A stretch of 42,035 nucleotides of DNA from Flavobacterium sp. UBA7665 (GTDB lineage Bacteria; Bacteroidota; Bacteroidia; Flavobacteriales; Flavobacteriaceae): positions 1 to 42,035 of the forward strand of contig DLHP01000008.1 in the NCBI GenBank assembly GCA_002483285.1. Direction: 5' to 3'. Positions 40,001-42,035 of the stretch are shown here, piece by piece; the stretch's first letter is position 1, and every line of letters starts with the position of its first letter. Below the pieces are notes generated by a model that did no database searches, was not told the origin of the DNA, and was given only the letters and a program-made list of their open reading frames with translations. Made by a program: the position numbers and the translations under genes.

Positions 40001-42035
40001 TCACCGCCGATGCCAACAACATTACTGTTGAGTGCGACGGTACAGGAAGCCAAGGTGCCATTACTGCCTGGTTGAACATCAACGGTGGCGCAACAGCTAC
40101 AGACCTTTGTTCTGATGTGACCTGGACGAACAACTTCAATGCCTTGGGCAACGACTGTTCGGCTGCGGTAACGGTAATCTTTACCGCTAGAGACGCTTGT
40201 GGAAACACGGCTACTACATCGGCTACTTTCACCGTACAAGACGTTACTGCGCCAGTTGCTCCAGAAGCACCGGCCGATATTACAGTAACTTGCGGTGACC
40301 TTATTCCTGCTGCACCACAATTGTCTGCAACAGACCTTTGCGCCGGAATCATCACTGCTACCGGAATTGACGCTACAACTCCTGGAACTTGTGCCAACTC
40401 TTACGTTGTCACCAGAACCTGGACTTTCATCGATGCTTGTGCCAACACTTCTAGTGTTTCGCAAACCATCACGGTGAATGACGATATCGCTCCGGTAATT
40501 GCACAATTGCCAGCGCCTTCAACCATTTCTTGTCCTGCAACGCCCGAGTTTGCTCAGGCAACTGCCACAGACAACTGTACTGGTGTTATCGTATTGACTT
40601 CTGAAGATACAACTACAGCTGGGCAATGCGCCGGTTCTTATTCTGTAACCAGAACTTGGACGGCTATCGATGCTTGTGGTAACACTTCAACAGCGTCACA
40701 GACCATTAATGTAGAAGACACGACGGCTCCGACTATCGCCGAATTGCCAGTAGCGTCTACCATTTCTTGTCCTGCAACTCCTGAGTTCGCTCAGGCTACT
40801 GCAACCGACGCTTGTAACTCGGCTTTCGAATTGACTTTTGCCGACGCAACTACCAACGGACAATGTGCCGGTTCTTATTCTGTAACCAGAACATGGACTG
40901 CTACTGATGCTTGTGGAAACACTTCGACAGCGACACAAACCATTAACGTAGAAGATACGACTGCTCCGGTTATCGCCGAGTTGCCAATCGCTACTACTAT
41001 TTCTTGCCCAGCAACTCCCGAGTTCGCTGTGGCAACTGCAACAGATGCTTGTGGTTCTGCTTTCACTTTGACTTCGGCAGACACGACTAACCCTGGAACT
41101 TGTGCCGGATCTTATGCCGTAACCAGAACCTGGACTGCTACCGATGCTTGTGGAAACGTTTCGACTGCTTCACAAACCATCACAGTGTTAGACGATACTG
41201 CTCCGGTTATCGCCGAATTGCCAGCACCAACCACTATCGACTGTCCTGCAACTCCGGTATTCGCCGAAGCTACAGCCACAGACGCTTGTGGATCAGCATT
41301 CACTTTGACTTCTAACGACGTTACCACACAAGGTACTTGCGCCGGTTCTTATTCTGTAACCAGAACATGGACGGCTACCGATACTTGCGGTAACATCTCA
41401 ACTGCTACACAAACCATCAACGTTCAAGACGTAACCGCTCCCGAAATTACAACCCAAGCCTCAAACATCACTGTTGAGTGCGACGGTACAGGAAGCCAGA
41501 ACGCGCTTAACGAATGGCTCGCCAACAACGGTGGTGCTGTTGCAACAGACACTTGTTCTGATGTAATCTGGACCAACGACTTTAATGCCTTAGGCAACGA
41601 CTGTTCGGCTGCCGTAACGGTAATCTTTACTGCTACCGACGCTTGTGGAAATGCTACTACGACTTCGGCTACCTTTACGGTACAAGATGTTACTGCTCCT
41701 ACTGCTCCAGAAGCACCGGCTGATGTAACTGTATCTTGTGCTGACGAGGTTCCTGCCGCGATCCAGCTTTCTGCTACCGACCTTTGTGCAGGTATCATCA
41801 CTGCTACAGGAGTCGATGCGATTGCCCAAGGTGCTTGTCCTAACGCTTATGTAATTACCAGAACCTGGACATTTACCGATGCTTGTAACAACAGCTCGAC
41901 TGCAGTACAAACCATCACTGTAAATGACGTAACTGCTCCGGTTGCTCCCGAAGCGCCAGCTGCTATCACTGTAGCTTGTGCCGACGAAGTGCCAGCAATG
42001 GTTTCACTTACTGCAACCGACAACTGTAACGACCA
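34024..42035 (+). CDS. Giant repetitive cell-surface adhesin (SprB-like), 3' end outside window
   Basis: The frame is open from 34024 to the right edge without a stop, giving at least 2,670 residues. A signal peptide (LKFLALMTGFLFGTAITAEA, cleavage before QVRVGF) is followed by an N-terminal region with the block SNIVYAGLYWTGK that I associate with flavobacterial gliding-type adhesins. A DUF11-like segment follows (about 516-680), then a cysteine-containing linker and an Ig-like domain (about 790-878). From residue 881 there are HYR/Ig-like modules: 14 of class A, one B, one C, four A, one B, and two C (the last cut). A C-terminal type IX secretion sorting domain and a PorP/SprF-type partner gene would be expected beyond the window. 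The SprB-like role (adhesion or gliding) is inferred from architecture. Internal repeats are so similar that mis-assembly is possible. Confidence 0.85.
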   Translation, partial: MKNLYFKSITRNLKFLALMTGFLFGTAITAEAQVRVGFTQRTSQYSPNTKIYNVKGDFTMLGNTCLTPQNYGDNTNNNGQFMTYVDTDNDATTFNSSSSTLVLSTENGAIPSCSNIVYAGLYWTGKSSGSNTFNATRTIANTTVSVNTTAIFSDEQVITDTRYDLNVSRGGGSGNRYPVYTFSGNGNNYVFTFFNSGATNRVTVSVNGGAATNVPVSVNGAQTEATLNTAYVINDGSAQIRILKLIRLAGNNESTTNTENNSTAQVNISGITPFLTVTKTYDKRNIKLKGPASSSYTEFTAAAGDIYYPTGGTDDDIFSGYKEITDYVRTNGIGQYWAADLPLLEGNVGGTGYSGGWGIIVVYENTKMKWRDVTIFDGYAYVQASNGSAQNIPVTGFNTVQSGNVGLKLGVMASEGDVNFTGDYFRVRKNSDNTYVDLSHTGNATDNFFNSSINAGGTRNPNLPNNTGIDIAMFNVPNPGNTVIGNNQTSTNFRYGTDGDTYSIFAIAMSVDAYIPEVEGILTATTINNVPAVQPYTTLPGQEIGFSVDIKNLGTEAINGYKVIIPIPFNATYVPGSAVGTVFFTPLPTPNTVTFDPSLGATGSIVWNLGTLPLPASPSTLLGRLTFKLKATTDCQILANASCGGAINVNGSQSGTGATTGIQFPGTKLIQGYTQNGVCTGSAIAADLSININGATYVTQNCQNVPIVRNFSYCNSNSTVAVSEIASNFPAGSLFYDSFPVTMASVQFTASNPFPLVAGNTTTFYAVPPTGGSGCNYPFTITKCRPIIANDDTYSSVSCTSAAIVGNIYSNDTLGGTSFTPGQVTFTLLTGANPNISIAANGNITVTPGIPAGVYTLTYKICEGTSLTNCDNATIKITVTDTTPPVITNIPSGTTTISCPATPVFAQATATDACGTVTLTFVDVRTNGLCAGSYTVVRTWTATDSAGNVTTGAQTIIVTDTTAPVIAALPGVSTINCPATPVFAQATATDACGSVFTLTSNDVRTNGLCAGSYSITRTWTATDTCGNVSTASQTINVVDNAAPVIAALPAPSTISCTETPTFAVATATDACGSLFTLTSADTTTPGACAGSRTITRTWTATDACGNTATAAQVITVQDTTAPVIAALPAPSTISCPATPVFAVATATDACGSTFTLTSADATTPGTCAGSYSVTRTWTATDACGNVSTASQTINVQDTTAPVIAQLPAPSTISCPAEPVFAVATATDACNSTFTLTSADTTVPGACAGSRVVTRTWTATDSCGNVSTASQTITVTDTTAPVIAQLPAPTTISCPATPVFAVATATDACNSTFTLTSADVTTPGQCAGAYSVTRTWTATDSCGNVSTASQTINVQDTTAPVIAQLPAPTTISCPATPVFAVATATDACNSTFTLTSADVTTQGTCAGAYSVTRTWTATDACGNISTASQTINVEDNQGPVIAQLPAPTTISCTETPVFAVATATDACNSSFTLTSADATTPGQCAGAYSITRTWTATDACGNVSTASQTINVQDTTAPVIAQLPASSTISCPATPEFAVATATDACGSAFTLTSADTTNPGTCAGSYAVTRTWTATDACGNVSTASQTINVQDNSAPVIAQLPAPTTISCPATPEFAVATATDACGSAFTLTSADTRTSGQCAGSYSVTRTWTATDACGNTSTASQTINVEDTAAPVIAQLPAPTTINCPATPEFAVATATDACDSAFTLTSTDSTSPGTCAGTYSVTRTWTATDACGNISTASQTINVQDVTAPVIAELPATSTISCPNTPVFAQATAVDACGSTFTLTSADATTPGQCAGSYSVTRTWTATDACGNVSTASQTINVEDTVAPVIVPLPATSTIACPDTPVFAQAIAVDECGSVFTLTSDDVTTPGQCAGSYSVTRTWTATDACGNASTATQTINVEDTSAPVIAALPQPTTISCPATPEFAVATAVDACGSAFTLTSNDVTNPGTCAGTYAVTRTWTATDACGNVSTASQTINVQDNTPPTITADANNITVECDGTGSQGAITAWLNINGGATATDLCSDVTWTNNFNALGNDCSAAVTVIFTARDACGNTATTSATFTVQDVTAPVAPEAPADITVTCGDLIPAAPQLSATDLCAGIITATGIDATTPGTCANSYVVTRTWTFIDACANTSSVSQTITVNDDIAPVIAQLPAPSTISCPATPEFAQATATDNCTGVIVLTSEDTTTAGQCAGSYSVTRTWTAIDACGNTSTASQTINVEDTTAPTIAELPVASTISCPATPEFAQATATDACNSAFELTFADATTNGQCAGSYSVTRTWTATDACGNTSTATQTINVEDTTAPVIAELPIATTISCPATPEFAVATATDACGSAFTLTSADTTNPGTCAGSYAVTRTWTATDACGNVSTASQTITVLDDTAPVIAELPAPTTIDCPATPVFAEATATDACGSAFTLTSNDVTTQGTCAGSYSVTRTWTATDTCGNISTATQTINVQDVTAPEITTQASNITVECDGTGSQNALNEWLANNGGAVATDTCSDVIWTNDFNALGNDCSAAVTVIFTATDACGNATTTSATFTVQDVTAPTAPEAPADVTVSCADEVPAAIQLSATDLCAGIITATGVDAIAQGACPNAYVITRTWTFTDACNNSSTAVQTITVNDVTAPVAPEAPAAITVACADEVPAMVSLTATDNCND
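36664..39981 (+). repeat. Adhesin class-A modules, first block (14 copies of 237 bp)
   Basis: Module starts (the Asp codon before xTAPVI) are 36664, 36901, 37138, 37375, 37612, 37849, 38086, 38323, 38560, 38797, 39034, 39271, 39508 and 39745. Every step is 237 bp. Consensus features in order: DTTAPVIAQLPA, TISCPATPVFA, ATATDACGS.FTLTS, CAGSYSVTRTW, TATDACGNVSTASQTINV. Confidence 0.95.
39982..40479 (+). repeat. Adhesin module classes B and C, first copies
   Basis: B (39982-40239, 258 bp) contains NITVECDGTGSQGAI and ALGNDCSAAVTVIFTARD. C (40240-40479, 240 bp) contains APVAPEAPADITVTCGD and LSATDLCAGIITATG. They interrupt the class-A series. Confidence 0.9.
40480..41427 (+). repeat. Adhesin class-A modules, second block (4 copies of 237 bp)
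   Basis: Starts at 40480, 40717, 40954 and 41191, again with exact 237-bp steps. The first of the four is divergent at the second cysteine (ATDNCTGVIVLTS instead of ATDACGSxFTLTS). Confidence 0.95.
41428..42035 (+). repeat. Adhesin modules B, C and a further C (incomplete)
   Basis: B at 41428-41685 (258 bp), C at 41686-41925 (240 bp), and a second C-like module from 41926 (APVAPEAPAAITVACAD) that runs off the window. B and C repeat the block at 39982-40479 exactly 1,446 bp later. Confidence 0.9.

Noticed and set aside
36597..41910. About 20 antisense open frames of 60-180 residues with similar repeated sequences opposite the adhesin
   Set aside because: They arise because the repetitive, Ala/Thr/Ser-rich sense codons leave few antisense stops; they have no promoters and merely mirror the repeat period.
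36664..42035. Regular repeats that could suggest a CRISPR or satellite array
   Set aside because: The repeats are in frame, coding, 237-258 bp long and without short repeat/spacer alternation; they are protein modules.
1..42035. A defence island, toxin-antitoxin pair, or other obvious new multi-gene system
   Set aside because: I looked for such gene sets and found none; apart from the recombinase end, the window is mostly housekeeping genes with a surface-protein locus.

Overview
The window looks like a chromosomal segment of a flavobacterium (Bacteroidota, Flavobacteriaceae-like). The evidence is the gene content (DUF3822 next to rsmD, a flavobacterial-type arginine decarboxylase, a deoxyhypusine synthase homologue, a TopIB, a giant repetitive cell-surface protein), repeated matches to the Bacteroidota promoter form TTTG-N19-TAnnTTTG just upstream of genes, and no obvious Shine-Dalgarno sequences. 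GC content appears moderate, higher than in many Flavobacterium. The genus cannot be fixed from this window.

Layout. 1-1320: the 3' part of a serine recombinase, probably one end of an integrated element. Its frame runs into a tRNA-Val(UAC) gene and that tRNA's terminator. 1320-1550: divergent promoters and a second tRNA-Val(GAC). 1645-6622: ABC exporter, proline dehydrogenase, a DUF4142 protein and aroB. 6667-9834: a polyamine cluster of arginine decarboxylase, deoxyhypusine synthase-like protein and a strongly acidic small protein, preceded by a 228-nt leader with attenuator-like pairing. 9876-16000: methyltransferase and deoxyinosine glycosylase, DinB and PEP carboxylase, an Lrp/AsnC regulator, and an M14 peptidase. 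16196-20066: acyltransferase, spermidine-synthase-like methyltransferase, fasciclin protein, GH114-like protein and kdsB. 20466-24833: RecD-like helicase, DUF3822-rsmD and a dicarboxylate symporter. 24908-25212: RNase P RNA. 25340-28635: a small conserved protein with TopIB, then dnaX split by an A10 slippery run. 28636-32755: a polyphosphate operon (sixA-like, ppk1, ppx/gppA, TMEM175-type channel). 33478-42035: a secreted protein and the first ~2,670 residues of a giant adhesin that runs off the right edge.

The most striking structure is the adhesin. Eighteen class-A modules are each exactly 237 bp (79 codons), and two other module classes (258 and 240 bp) join them in a higher-order unit of exactly 1,446 bp. 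Other points worth a second look are the dnaX frameshift site, the recombinase/tRNA junction, C33 in tRNA-Val(GAC), the polyamine leader and acidic partner, the non-canonical C-terminus of PEP carboxylase, and several families of short degenerate intergenic repeats. I did not find a CRISPR array, a recognisable defence system, or rRNA. All coordinates and lengths were worked out by hand from the sequence. Family assignments rest on motif recognition, not on searches.
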